A stretch of 64,000 nucleotides of DNA. Origin: Desulfopila inferna (GTDB lineage Bacteria > Desulfobacterota > Desulfobulbia > Desulfobulbales > Desulfocapsaceae). A program made the translations under genes and the position numbers. Every line of letters starts with the position of its first letter. Position 1 is the first letter of the stretch. Below, piece after piece: positions 43,099 to 51,858 of this stretch. The notes beneath the pieces are model-generated. The model saw only the letters and a list, made by a program, of their open reading frames with translations, made no database searches and had not been told where the DNA came from. The DNA lies in contig NZ_JAFFQE010000001.1 in NCBI RefSeq assembly GCF_016919005.1, forward strand, positions 868,001 through 932,000. The letters are read 5' to 3'.

Positions 43099-43707
43099 AT
43101 GAAAATATCAGTCATCCTTGCTCATCCTGATAAGGCGAGCTTCAATCATGCAATTGCATCGATCCTCGTCGAGCAGCTCGAAATTAACAGGCACGATGTA
43201 TCTTTCCACGACCTCTATGCGGAAAACTTTTGCCCTCTGCTCGCAAGTGAGGAGATTGCGAAGGAAGCAGTATTGCCGGAGACAGTTAAAAGCCATTGCG
43301 AGGAAGTCCGAGAGGCAGACGGTATTATTGTCATTCATCCCAACTGGTGGGGGCAGCCTCCGGCGATAATGAAGGGTTGGATTGATCGGGTGATCCGTCC
43401 GGGGATAGCTTACGAATTTCTGGAAGGCGATTCCGGCGAAGGTATCCCAAATGGCCTGTTACAGGCGGAAGCCGCTGTCGTCTTCAACACCTCAAACACC
43501 ATGCCGGAAAGGGAACATCAAATCTTTGCAGACCCGCTCGAGACAATATGGCGGAACTGCATCTTCGGCTTATGCGGAGTTGATAACTTTTATCGCCGTA
43601 CATTCAGCACAGTGGTGGACAGCACGGAAAGCGAGCGGCAGGAATGGTTAAACGAGGCAAGAACATTGATTGACAAGATATTCCCTGAAGTAGAAAGAAC
43701 CACATGA
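43099..43707 (+). CDS. NAD(P)H-dependent quinone oxidoreductase (flavodoxin-like)
   Basis: 202 residues of the NQO1/KefF/MdaB-type family: KISVILAHPDKASFNHAIAS for the FMN phosphate, the GIIVIHPNWWGQPPAIMKGW loop and IDRVIRPGIAYEF, with LCGVDNFYRRTF near the end. It would reduce quinones by two electrons in the cytoplasm. The ATG at 43099 gives the expected N terminus; a TTG-initiated extension to 43039 overlaps the previous gene and is not favoured. Confidence 0.9.
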   Translation: MKISVILAHPDKASFNHAIASILVEQLEINRHDVSFHDLYAENFCPLLASEEIAKEAVLPETVKSHCEEVREADGIIVIHPNWWGQPPAIMKGWIDRVIRPGIAYEFLEGDSGEGIPNGLLQAEAAVVFNTSNTMPEREHQIFADPLETIWRNCIFGLCGVDNFYRRTFSTVVDSTESERQEWLNEARTLIDKIFPEVERTT

Positions 43708-43803
43708 CTATTCACTGGCGTCGGATGCACTAAAAACGTCACGCCGCAAAAAATACCGCGCCCTTGAGGTTGTGAATCGAAAAAACTGTTTGGAGGTGAG
43801 GTG

Positions 43804-44133
43804 ATGAGTAATCCGGTTTACGCATTAAATTTGTTCAATGTCTCCGATAAAGAAGAATATTTGGCGTATTCGAGACGTTCGGCCGGAGAAGTGCAGGCCC
43901 ATGGGGGATGTGTTGTCGCTCTTGGGAAATTTCGAGAGACTGTAGCAGGAGACATAGCGCCCAGATCGGTACTCATAGTCGTTGAGTGGGAATCCCGGGA
44001 GGCATTCCAGAGATATTGCTATGACCCCGCCCTTGAAGACCTACATCCACACCGAGTCAACGGAACAAGCAATTATGTCTGGCACCTCTTTGACAAACTG
44101 GCTGATTTAAGGCCCTTATTGCAGGAATATTGA
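43804..44133 (+). CDS. DUF1330-type dabb/EthD-like small protein
   Basis: 109 residues with the ferredoxin-like alpha/beta pattern of DUF1330: VYALNLFNVSDKEEYLAYSR, HGGCVVALGKFRETV, RSVLIVVEWESREAFQRYCY. The usual DUF1330 is about 95 residues. GGAGG lies just upstream of the GTGATG, so ATG at 43804 is taken. The function is unknown. It is the last well-supported short gene before the gap at 44134. Confidence 0.75.
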   Translation: MSNPVYALNLFNVSDKEEYLAYSRRSAGEVQAHGGCVVALGKFRETVAGDIAPRSVLIVVEWESREAFQRYCYDPALEDLHPHRVNGTSNYVWHLFDKLADLRPLLQEY

Positions 44134-44520
44134 GATTAAGCCGCGCGATGTGACGGTATATCTTGCAAGAAAAAGATGCTGTTTTGGAGGAGATCAATCA
44201 TGAATTCGGACTGGATTATCCCCTATGCAATATAGTTACCAGGACAGCAAACCAGCTCTCTCAAGATAAACATCTACGAAAGCGGATTACAAAAATCAGG
44301 CTGAGTTCATATTGCCTGCCTGCATTTGACCCTCACGTGAGCCCACATAAACTTTTTCCTTTTGAACCAAGAACTTCCTTTGATAGAATAGAAGAAAGGC
44401 AAATGCTTGATGGAGAACAGCAATGAGGTTTTTCACTGCATTTTGCTTATCAAGCAAGAGATAAAATAATAAGTACTATTAAACGATACTTTTGAAGCTT
44501 CCTTAACAAAGAGGTCAGAT
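44134..44520 (+). other. Gap with a weak 87-codon frame
   Basis: A TTG-initiated frame (44163-44426) has no ribosome binding site, unusual composition and no recognisable motif. It may be a decayed gene. Nothing else is seen. Confidence 0.3.
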
Positions 44521-44991
44521 ATGTCAGAGAGAATACTTATGCCATTGGATGGCTCAAAATTAGGTGAAGCGGCTCTTTCCTACGTAGATGAACTCATCTC
44601 TCGATTAGCTCCTGGTGAAACTGTCGAAATTACGTTGTTTCATGTGATAACTACCGTTCGGCATAACATTAGTTATCAAGGCGGAGGAAGTGTTTCAATC
44701 CCTTACACGGAGGAAGAGCTGGCGAAATTCAAAGATGAAGCAAAAGCCTATCTTGAGAGAGTGAGCAGGCGCCTGCAAAGCACGAAGATAGCTCTAGCAT
44801 GTAAAGTTGCGGTTAATGAGAATCCTGCGGAAGCGATAATAGAGGCTGAAAAAGAGGTGAACGCAGATCTGATTGCCATGGCAACTCATGGAAGAAGCGG
44901 CCTCTCTCGATTCGCCATCGGGAGTGTTGCTGATAAAGTAATGCGGGGAGGTGGAGTACCGGTATTAATGGTTAGATCGAGTGAAGATTAA
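44521..44991 (+). CDS. Universal stress protein, second copy
   Basis: 156 residues with ERILMPLDGSKLGEAALSYV at the N terminus and the ATP-binding signature ATHGRSGLSRFAIGSVADKV. It is divergent from the USP at 26991; its longer loop (NISYQGGGSVSIPYTEEELA) is typical of chromosome-borne USPs in sulfate reducers and archaea. AGAGG precedes the ATG. Cytoplasmic. Confidence 0.93.
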   Translation: MSERILMPLDGSKLGEAALSYVDELISRLAPGETVEITLFHVITTVRHNISYQGGGSVSIPYTEEELAKFKDEAKAYLERVSRRLQSTKIALACKVAVNENPAEAIIEAEKEVNADLIAMATHGRSGLSRFAIGSVADKVMRGGGVPVLMVRSSED

Positions 44992-45119
44992 CCATGGTAC
45001 AGATCATGGTGAGATATTGATCAAGAAGATGCCACTGGCGATGCAGGGCCGCTGATATTTGAAATAGCAGAGCGAGGCAGTGTTTTTCAGCAGGTTAATA
45101 CCAGTGCAGCGGGTGAGCC

Positions 45120-45476
45120 ATGTCAATTGAAAACCTGGCCGTAATTCAAGGTATATATTATTTCGTTTCGGGGATCTGGCCGCTGCTGCATATGGGCAGC
45201 TTTATGAAGATAACCGGTCCCAAGACGGATCAGTGGCTGGTGAAAACAATTGGTATACTGATAGCTGTTATTGCTGTTTCTTTACTCTTCGATGCCCTCG
45301 GCAACGAAATCCGTTACAGCACCTTTCTGCTGGCCTTCGGCAGTGCGCTCGGCCTGACACTGATTGAAATTTTCTATGTCGCCAAAAAAGTTATTTCTCC
45401 TGTTTATCTTCTCGATACCGTCGCTGAAGTGATCCTTATGCTGCTGTGGATCTACTATATATTTTTAGCGACGTAA
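45120..45476 (+). CDS. Four-helix membrane protein of unknown function
   Basis: 118 residues with four hydrophobic segments: about 8-27, 43-62, 69-87 and 98-117. Polar residues are few (FMKITGPKTDQWLVK between helices 1 and 2). No domain is recognised with certainty; such proteins are often annotated only as hypothetical. It is convergent with the BON-MscS gene. Confidence 0.75.
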   Translation: MSIENLAVIQGIYYFVSGIWPLLHMGSFMKITGPKTDQWLVKTIGILIAVIAVSLLFDALGNEIRYSTFLLAFGSALGLTLIEIFYVAKKVISPVYLLDTVAEVILMLLWIYYIFLAT

Positions 45477-45513
45477 AGATGTCTTCGCGTTAGCTCAACA
45501 TTGGAATAAACAT

Positions 45514-47019
45514 TCATTCTTCCTGAAGCAGGTCCTTCCCCTCTTCAGGAGTTCTGGAAGCCCGGGCCTGCAACCGCAGCTGCATATCTTCGCTGGACAA
45601 ATCGCCCTCAGAGGTAGTGCTGAGTTCTTCCGATTTCAGGGGATCGATACTTTCTTTTTGCTGTACCCGCTCAACCGGTTGTGGCTGTTCCATTTGCACC
45701 GGCACCCCTTGGGGAAACACCACTTCCCTGGCCTCATCAGGCATGGAAATATTTTCTTTTTCAAAGGCACGTTTGACCAAGCGCGTCAGGGAGGATTTAA
45801 GTTTCAATTTGTCATGGACTGTACCGTCATACCAAAAATAGACTTTCAGCTTCACTGTAGCCGAGCCAAGGCTGTCGACCAGAACCAGAGCCTCGGGATT
45901 GTCGAGCACCGCTGGATGTTCAACAAGTATTGCAAACACAATTTTCTGGGCAGAGGAGATTTCGTTGTCGAATCCTATCCCCACCTCGAACATTCCCCGG
46001 CAATTGGGATTGGCGGTATAGTTGCGGATAATCGATTTATAAACAATGGAATTTGGAATCTGCACATGATTGCCGTCCAGGTTCATCAGAACCGTTCCCC
46101 GGGTGGTTACCTTCTCGACGACTCCGGTATGCTCGTTTATCTCGACCATATCGCCGATACGGAAAGGATTACGAATGCTGATCAGGATACTTGCCAGATA
46201 ATTTTCCAGGATATCGCGAAAGGCAATTCCCGCAACAAGTCCGGCAATACCTGTCCCCCCAAGGACAGTGGTGGCAAGGCGTGAAAGTCCGGCGATCTGC
46301 AGAGCAAAGTAAAAGCCGATGAGGATGGCCAGAATCGTCAGGATCCGCGATGCCACATCGCGCAGCAGCGGCTTCATGTGACTGCTTAAAATTTTACTGA
46401 AGTAATTGACGACAACTCTGACAACCAGCAGGAAAAGGAGCAGAACCGCGACAGCCACCCCCAGGCGCGGCAGCCTCTTGAGAGAAGCTTTCCACATTCC
46501 GTGCAGTTCATTGAACATCGGAGTCATGTCCCAGACGGAAGGCTCGATGATCTGGATACGATTGACCACAGCGGCAACATCTGAAATCTTCCGGGAAAGC
46601 TCGCCGGCCCATTTGCGATAATCTTCCGTATTCGTGCTTCCGTCCAGAAAGACCACACCCTCTTCGACCTCGACGGCGATATCGACAAACCACCCGGTGG
46701 CCTCGAGGATTTTGATTAACCGTTCTTCAATGGCCTCATCGTCGGCAGCCGGTAGAATATTGATTCTATCGCCACTGCCTTCAGCGGGAACGGTTATTTC
46801 TTCGGTAGAATTGGCCTGCTGTGCGGAAGAGGGACTGACCGATATTCCCAGGACGATGAGGCTGGAGAGGCAAAAGATCAATGCAGCAAGAAGAAGCGGC
46901 ACATGGAATTGACGCAGATACAGGGGCATATGAACGACAGGATGTTTTTTTATTCCGCAATCATACCTTTTATCCAGCCATCTTAGAGTTTCGTGCAGCC
47001 TGTCGGGATATGGGTTCAA
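45514..47019 (-). CDS. Mechanosensitive channel with N-terminal BON domain
   Basis: 501 residues. A first membrane segment (about 35-62, possibly a signal) is followed by a periplasmic BON domain (about 95-160; VEEGVVFLDGSTNTEDYRKW). Next come MscS-type helices with the pore segment VLGGTGIAGLVAGIAFRDIL, the beta domain RNPFRIGDMVEI, and a long Gln/Glu-rich tail that looks unstructured. It starts, if the overlap is used, at a TTG whose last three bases serve as lipA stop; an ATG at 46929 is an alternative. Osmotic release valve. Confidence 0.88.
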   Translation of the reverse strand: MNPYPDRLHETLRWLDKRYDCGIKKHPVVHMPLYLRQFHVPLLLAALIFCLSSLIVLGISVSPSSAQQANSTEEITVPAEGSGDRINILPAADDEAIEERLIKILEATGWFVDIAVEVEEGVVFLDGSTNTEDYRKWAGELSRKISDVAAVVNRIQIIEPSVWDMTPMFNELHGMWKASLKRLPRLGVAVAVLLLFLLVVRVVVNYFSKILSSHMKPLLRDVASRILTILAILIGFYFALQIAGLSRLATTVLGGTGIAGLVAGIAFRDILENYLASILISIRNPFRIGDMVEINEHTGVVEKVTTRGTVLMNLDGNHVQIPNSIVYKSIIRNYTANPNCRGMFEVGIGFDNEISSAQKIVFAILVEHPAVLDNPEALVLVDSLGSATVKLKVYFWYDGTVHDKLKLKSSLTRLVKRAFEKENISMPDEAREVVFPQGVPVQMEQPQPVERVQQKESIDPLKSEELSTTSEGDLSSEDMQLRLQARASRTPEEGKDLLQEE

Positions 47020-47915
47020 GAGCTCTGATTTTCCAAGGCTTTTTTATAAAGAACCCCAGCCTCATAACTGCTGCGCACGGACGGCCCTGAGGCAACTCCC
47101 GCGAAACCCTTACGCAAGGCGATGTCCTGCAGGTCGGCAAACATTTGCGGAGTTACAAACTCATGCACCGGCAGATGGTGTCGCGATGGTTGCAGGTATT
47201 GTCCGAGGGTAAGAATATCGCAGTCAACCTGCAGAAGATCATCCATCGCCGTTTCCAATTCTTCCAAAGTTTCTCCCAGTCCCACCATAATGCCGCTTTT
47301 GGTCACCATCCTGGGATAACTCTTCTTCACCTCGGCGAGAAGTTCCAGGGATCGTGCATATATCGCCTGAGGGCGAACCTCAGAATAAAGCCGGGCAACC
47401 GTTTCAATGTTGTGATTGAGGACATCCGGCCGTGCCGCAGCGATACGGCGGAGGGCAGCCCAGTTTCCCTGGAGGTCGGGAATAAGGATTTCAATCAGCG
47501 TCCCGGGCGACTGGCTGCGTATTTCATTGAGGGTCGAGATGAAAAAAGAGGCACCGCCATCCTCCAGATCATCTCGCGTCACCGAGGTGATGACGGCGTA
47601 TTTGAGCTTCATTTTTTTTATCGCCTGGGCAACACGCAGGGGCTCGGTATCATCGGGCGGGCCGTCCGGCCCATTACCGACGGCACAGAAGCGGCAGTTC
47701 CGGGTACACTTTTCCCCCAGTATCATAAAGGTTGCCGTACCCTTGGAAAAACATTCGAATTGATTGGGGCACTGCGCCTCCTGGCAGACCGTGGTCAAGC
47801 AGCCGTTTTTCAGAAGCTTCCTGATTTCTTCATATTCCGGCCCTGTCGGCAGTTTGCGTTTGAGCCATTTGGGTTTACCCAATTTGATCGGCTGCTCTTG
47901 CTGCAATGGCTTCAT
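47016..47915 (-). CDS. lipA: Lipoyl synthase
   Basis: Radical SAM enzyme of 299 residues that inserts two sulfurs into octanoyl groups on carrier proteins such as GcvH. The auxiliary cluster ligands are in CLTTVCQEAQCPNQFEC, the radical SAM cluster in CTRNCRFC, and the C-terminal RSSY serine ligand is present. It overlaps lipB by 41 bases and lies downstream of the gcv genes, so the lipoyl cofactor needed by GcvH is made from the same unit. Confidence 0.97.
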   Translation of the reverse strand: MKPLQQEQPIKLGKPKWLKRKLPTGPEYEEIRKLLKNGCLTTVCQEAQCPNQFECFSKGTATFMILGEKCTRNCRFCAVGNGPDGPPDDTEPLRVAQAIKKMKLKYAVITSVTRDDLEDGGASFFISTLNEIRSQSPGTLIEILIPDLQGNWAALRRIAAARPDVLNHNIETVARLYSEVRPQAIYARSLELLAEVKKSYPRMVTKSGIMVGLGETLEELETAMDDLLQVDCDILTLGQYLQPSRHHLPVHEFVTPQMFADLQDIALRKGFAGVASGPSVRSSYEAGVLYKKALENQSS

Positions 47916-48606
47916 CCCTTTTTTCCTCCTGATTACAAAGCAATATGGTGATATGCCTGCGCATGCTTTCCCTTACCTCTTCCAGCGACACAGTACCCCG
48001 CTCTTTTTCCAGCGAAGTAATGCCGACCCCGACCAGCCCGCAGGGACGAATCCAGGAAAAAGGCTCCAGGGCCAGATTAACATTTAAGGCCAGGCCATGA
48101 AAGCTTATACCGTGACGCACCCTGATGCCGACGCTGCCGATCTTATTATCGCCGACCCAGATGCCTCTGTTACGCTCATCGCGGGTGGCATCGACACCGA
48201 AGTCGGCCGCCGTATTAATCATTATCTGCTCGAGAATATCGATGAAGCCGGTCACCGAAAGCTTGCGCCGGCGCAGATTGAGGATTGGATAAACCACCAG
48301 CTGGCCGGGACCATGGTAGGTGATGTCCCCGCCCCTTTCGGTATGCACGATGTCGATGCCCTTGCCCGCAATCTCCGCCCGGCTCTTCATCAGGCTGGTG
48401 AGTTTGCCGTTTTTACCGAGGGTATAGACAGGCGGATGCTCTGTAATAAGTATCTGCTCCTCGGTATCATCATCGCCATTCCTCTGCCGCTCGACACTTT
48501 GCAACTGCATCTGATGGGCCATGGTATAAGCCATGACCCCGATATCTTTGACAGTGGTGTGCATATTAGCCGCGCAGACAGGGATTTCTGGCAGCCAGGG
48601 TTTCAT
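47875..48606 (-). CDS. lipB: Octanoyl-[ACP]:protein N-octanoyltransferase
   Basis: 243-residue transferase moving octanoyl from ACP to the lipoyl lysine of GcvH. The family block RGGDITYHGPGQLVVYP, the region KIGSVGIRVRHGISFHGLAL, and the catalytic Cys in PCGLVGVGITSL are present. The C-terminal extension (NQEEKRDEAIAARAADQIG) is not conserved and overlaps lipA. The start overlaps the end of gcvPB by 41 bases, so translation is coupled. Confidence 0.95.
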   Translation of the reverse strand: MKPWLPEIPVCAANMHTTVKDIGVMAYTMAHQMQLQSVERQRNGDDDTEEQILITEHPPVYTLGKNGKLTSLMKSRAEIAGKGIDIVHTERGGDITYHGPGQLVVYPILNLRRRKLSVTGFIDILEQIMINTAADFGVDATRDERNRGIWVGDNKIGSVGIRVRHGISFHGLALNVNLALEPFSWIRPCGLVGVGITSLEKERGTVSLEEVRESMRRHITILLCNQEEKRDEAIAARAADQIG

Positions 48607-50023
48607 CGAGACGCCTGACTTTGAACCGTGTCGGTGAAGATTTCAGAAGTTCCGGACTCTCTTTCGCCTCTTTGACGATCTCCTTGAAAACCTCGATGAA
48701 TCTGTCGAGATCTTCGAGACACTCGCTCTCGGTAGGTTCGATCATGATGGCGCCGGGGACAACCAGGGGGAAATAGATGGTTGGCGGATGGTAGCCGCAA
48801 TCCATCAGCCGCTTAGCCATATCGAGAGTGGTTACCTTGGACCCCTGCTGCAGCTTATCGGAGAATACCGCCTCGTGCATACAGGGTCTGTTGTAAGCAA
48901 GATGGAGATGTCCTTTCAAGCGCTCCTTGATATAGCAGGCATTGAGAACGGCATATTGGCTCGCCTTCTTCAGATTCTCCGCGCCCATGGTGAGGATGTA
49001 GCTATAAGCTCGGACAAGTACGCCGAAGTTCCCGAAGAATCCATGAATCCGGCCCACACTCTCGGGAATATCATCCTTGAGTGAATAGGCATTTCCATCG
49101 AACACAACGCGGGGCACCGGCAGGAATTTCTTTAATTCCTCGACAACACAGATCGGTCCTGCACCAGGACCGCCGCCGCCATGCGGGGTGGAAAAGGTTT
49201 TATGAAGATTGAGGTGAAGAACATCGACGCCGCATTTTTTCAAGTCCACGATTCCCATGATGGCGTTCATATTGGCACCATCGCCATAGACAAGTCCGCC
49301 CTTTTCATGGACCAGCTCGGAAATTTCTCTGATATTTTCCTCGAAAAGGCCAAGGGTGTTGGGATTGGTGATCATTATACCCGCGGTTTCCTCATCCATC
49401 AGGTGGCGGATATCATTCGCCTCAAGAATGCCGCGCTTTCCGGATGTAACCTTTATCGGCTTATAGCCGCACAGGGAAGCGCTAGCCGGGTTGGTGCCGT
49501 GAGCCGTGTCTGGTATGAGGATCTTGGTCCTTTTACTGCCTCTGCTTTTGTGATAAGCCGCAAAAATAAGCATGCCGGTCAACTCGCCGTGTGCTCCGGC
49601 GGCAGGCTGCAGAGAGACGCCATCCATGCCGGTAATGGCTGCCAGATGGTTTTGCAGCTCATGCATCAGTTTCAGGGTACCCTGGCAATGTTCGTCGCCA
49701 AGCAGTGGATGAGCCGAGACTATTGCCGGGGCTCCGGCATGTTTCTCATTTATCTTGGGATTATATTTCATGGTGCAGGACCCCAGAGGGTATGTCCCGG
49801 TATCCACGCCAAAGTTCCACTGCGACAGCCTGGTATAGTGCCGCACCACATCTATCTCACTGAGGTCGGGAAAATCAGGGGCATCGCCGACGAGTTCATC
49901 AGGCAACTCAGCGCCTGGAACATCGCTTGTAGGTATACTCATGCCGTTTCTTCCTTTTTTCCCCTTCTCCCACAGCAGCCCTTCCTCTAAAATCAATCCA
50001 CTCATTCCGGGTGCGTTTTTCAT
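48566..50023 (-). CDS. gcvPB: Glycine dehydrogenase (decarboxylating) subunit 2
   Basis: The PLP-bearing half of the two-part P protein, 485 residues. The PLP lysine is in HLNLHKTFSTPHGGGGPGAG; the N-terminal GTYPLGSCTMKYNPKINE and VSLQPAAGAHGELTG are typical. With GcvPA it decarboxylates glycine and passes aminomethyl to lipoyl-GcvH. The ATG at 50023 overlaps the gcvPA stop as ATGA and follows GGGGAGG; an upstream TTG frame is rejected. Confidence 0.97.
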   Translation of the reverse strand: MKNAPGMSGLILEEGLLWEKGKKGRNGMSIPTSDVPGAELPDELVGDAPDFPDLSEIDVVRHYTRLSQWNFGVDTGTYPLGSCTMKYNPKINEKHAGAPAIVSAHPLLGDEHCQGTLKLMHELQNHLAAITGMDGVSLQPAAGAHGELTGMLIFAAYHKSRGSKRTKILIPDTAHGTNPASASLCGYKPIKVTSGKRGILEANDIRHLMDEETAGIMITNPNTLGLFEENIREISELVHEKGGLVYGDGANMNAIMGIVDLKKCGVDVLHLNLHKTFSTPHGGGGPGAGPICVVEELKKFLPVPRVVFDGNAYSLKDDIPESVGRIHGFFGNFGVLVRAYSYILTMGAENLKKASQYAVLNACYIKERLKGHLHLAYNRPCMHEAVFSDKLQQGSKVTTLDMAKRLMDCGYHPPTIYFPLVVPGAIMIEPTESECLEDLDRFIEVFKEIVKEAKESPELLKSSPTRFKVRRLDETLAARNPCLRG

Positions 50024-51354
50024 GACTTCACCTCCCCGACAACGGTATCCAGCACTTTTCTGGATGCTGTCTCGGTTACACAAAACAGATACCTGCCTTC
50101 AAGCTCCGGGTAAAAACGACCAAGCTCTAAACCGGCAACAATTTTATCTTTGAACAACCTCTGATGAGATTCGCTGAAACCACCGGGAAATTCAACCACG
50201 AATTCATTAAAAGTCGCTGAATCGAAAACCAGTTTCGCACCGGCTTCCACCAGCCTGTTCTTCAGATAAGAGCATTTATCATAGTTGAGCCGCGCCAACT
50301 CCCGGATGCCCTTCTGACCAAGAGCAGCCATGTACATGGCCGCGGTTATGGTGTTGATACCCTGGTTCGAACAGATATTCGAAGTAGCCTTTTCCCTTCG
50401 GATATGCTGTTCACGGGTTGACAGAGTCAGGACGAAACCGCGCCTGCCCTCGAGATCTGTCGTTTCACCGACCAGCCGCCCCGGTATACTGCGCACGAAC
50501 TCCTGCTTACAGCCAAACATGCCCAGCCCCGGACCTCCGAATGATCGGCCGATGCCAAAGCTCTGCCCTTCTCCACAGACAATGTCAGCTCCCTGACTTC
50601 CGGGATTTTTCAGCAATCCGAAAGCCAGCGGTTCGGTAAAGCAGGCGACACAAAGGGCATCATTATCATGAATGGTTGCGGCGGCTTTTTCCATATCTTC
50701 TATTACTCCGAAGAAATTGGGAGACTGTATGGCAACCCCGGCCAGATCGGTAATGTCCGCGAGTGAGGAAAGATCCGTGGTGCCATCTGCCAGACAGGGC
50801 AATTCAACCAGCTCGAACTCAGTGGGATGCAGATAGGTTTCGACCACCTGCCTGTAGTGGGGATGAACGGCCCTGGACACCGCTACCTTCTTCGTTTTCT
50901 TCTTCAGACGCAAGGTCATCAGCAGGGCCTCGGCCAGCGCTGAGGCGCCGTCATACATGGAGGCGTTGGCAACATCGACTCCCAGCAGCCTGGCGGTGAG
51001 GGTCTGATACTCAAAAACTCCCTGCAGCGTACCCTGGGCCATTTCCGCCTGGTACGGGGTATAGGCGGTCAGAAATTCCGACCGGCTGGTCAGATAGGGG
51101 ATGATCACCGGGATATTATGGTGATAGCTGCCTGCTCCGATAAGAGTGGTAAACTCCGGACCAACCTGCATCATCGCCCCAATTTCCGCCATATGAGCAT
51201 CGAGTTCCCACTCACTGTGGGGTTCAGGCAGGTCCATCGGGCCTTCGTGTCTGCATTCCTGTGGAACAGTGGGAAACAATTCTTCGAAATTCTTTACGCC
51301 GATCCGCGACATCATCGTCTGTATTTCTTCATCGGTATGTGGTAGGTAGCGCAT
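50020..51354 (-). CDS. gcvPA: Glycine dehydrogenase (decarboxylating) subunit 1
   Basis: 444 residues, the partner half of the split P protein. Typical blocks are RYLPHTDEEIQTMM, FLTAYTPYQAEMAQGTLQ, YQTLTARLLGVDVANASMYD, and FGGPGLGMFGC. GAGG lies nine bases ahead of the ATG at 51354; an in-frame GTG at 51366 is possible. The split form is usual in anaerobes and Gram-positives. Confidence 0.97.
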   Translation of the reverse strand: MRYLPHTDEEIQTMMSRIGVKNFEELFPTVPQECRHEGPMDLPEPHSEWELDAHMAEIGAMMQVGPEFTTLIGAGSYHHNIPVIIPYLTSRSEFLTAYTPYQAEMAQGTLQGVFEYQTLTARLLGVDVANASMYDGASALAEALLMTLRLKKKTKKVAVSRAVHPHYRQVVETYLHPTEFELVELPCLADGTTDLSSLADITDLAGVAIQSPNFFGVIEDMEKAAATIHDNDALCVACFTEPLAFGLLKNPGSQGADIVCGEGQSFGIGRSFGGPGLGMFGCKQEFVRSIPGRLVGETTDLEGRRGFVLTLSTREQHIRREKATSNICSNQGINTITAAMYMAALGQKGIRELARLNYDKCSYLKNRLVEAGAKLVFDSATFNEFVVEFPGGFSESHQRLFKDKIVAGLELGRFYPELEGRYLFCVTETASRKVLDTVVGEVKS

Positions 51355-51382
51355 GTAGAGCCTCACGGTTGATATTTTGACT

Positions 51383-51781
51383 TCATTCCCCCTCGAGGAT
51401 TTTCAGGTAGGCATCATGGTCGAGCAGATCATCCATCTCTTCCATGTTATCCGGCTTGACCTTGATTATCCAGCCGCCGTAAGGGTCCTGGTTGAGCAGT
51501 TCAGGGGTATCTTCAAGCTCTTCATTAACCGCTACGATCTCTCCGCTCACCGGAATGTAGAGCTCAGACACGGCCTTGACGGACTCCAGCGTACCAAACT
51601 CTTCACCGGAACTGAAGCTGTCACCCTCCTCCGGCATCTCCACAAAAACGATATCGCCCAACTGATCCTGGGCATAATCGGTAATGCCGATAAGAACCAC
51701 ATCACCCTCAATCTTGGCCCACTCATGTTCCTTGGTGTAAGATACATCTTCCGGTAGTTTTAACTCTTCCAGTTCTTTCAT
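51383..51781 (-). CDS. gcvH: Glycine cleavage system H protein
   Basis: 132-residue lipoyl carrier. The lipoylated Lys is in FGTLESVKAVSELYIPVSGE. The N terminus EDVSYTKEHEWAKIEGD is typical. It shuttles aminomethyl between P and T proteins. GGAGGTGATAAA precedes the ATG at 51781. It lies between gcvT and gcvPA, 16-80 bases from each. Confidence 0.97.
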   Translation of the reverse strand: MKELEELKLPEDVSYTKEHEWAKIEGDVVLIGITDYAQDQLGDIVFVEMPEEGDSFSSGEEFGTLESVKAVSELYIPVSGEIVAVNEELEDTPELLNQDPYGGWIIKVKPDNMEEMDDLLDHDAYLKILEGE

Positions 51782-51858
51782 TTTATCACCTCCATAAAAT
51801 TGTATAATCGTAGTCTTTTGATGAATCGCCCAGGTAGTCAATTGATCTGACTGAATAA

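Noticed and set aside
36981-45119. CRISPR array or prophage
   Set aside because: Repeats are three copies, 1.9-2.4 kb apart, with genes between; no cas, phage structural or integrase genes are seen.
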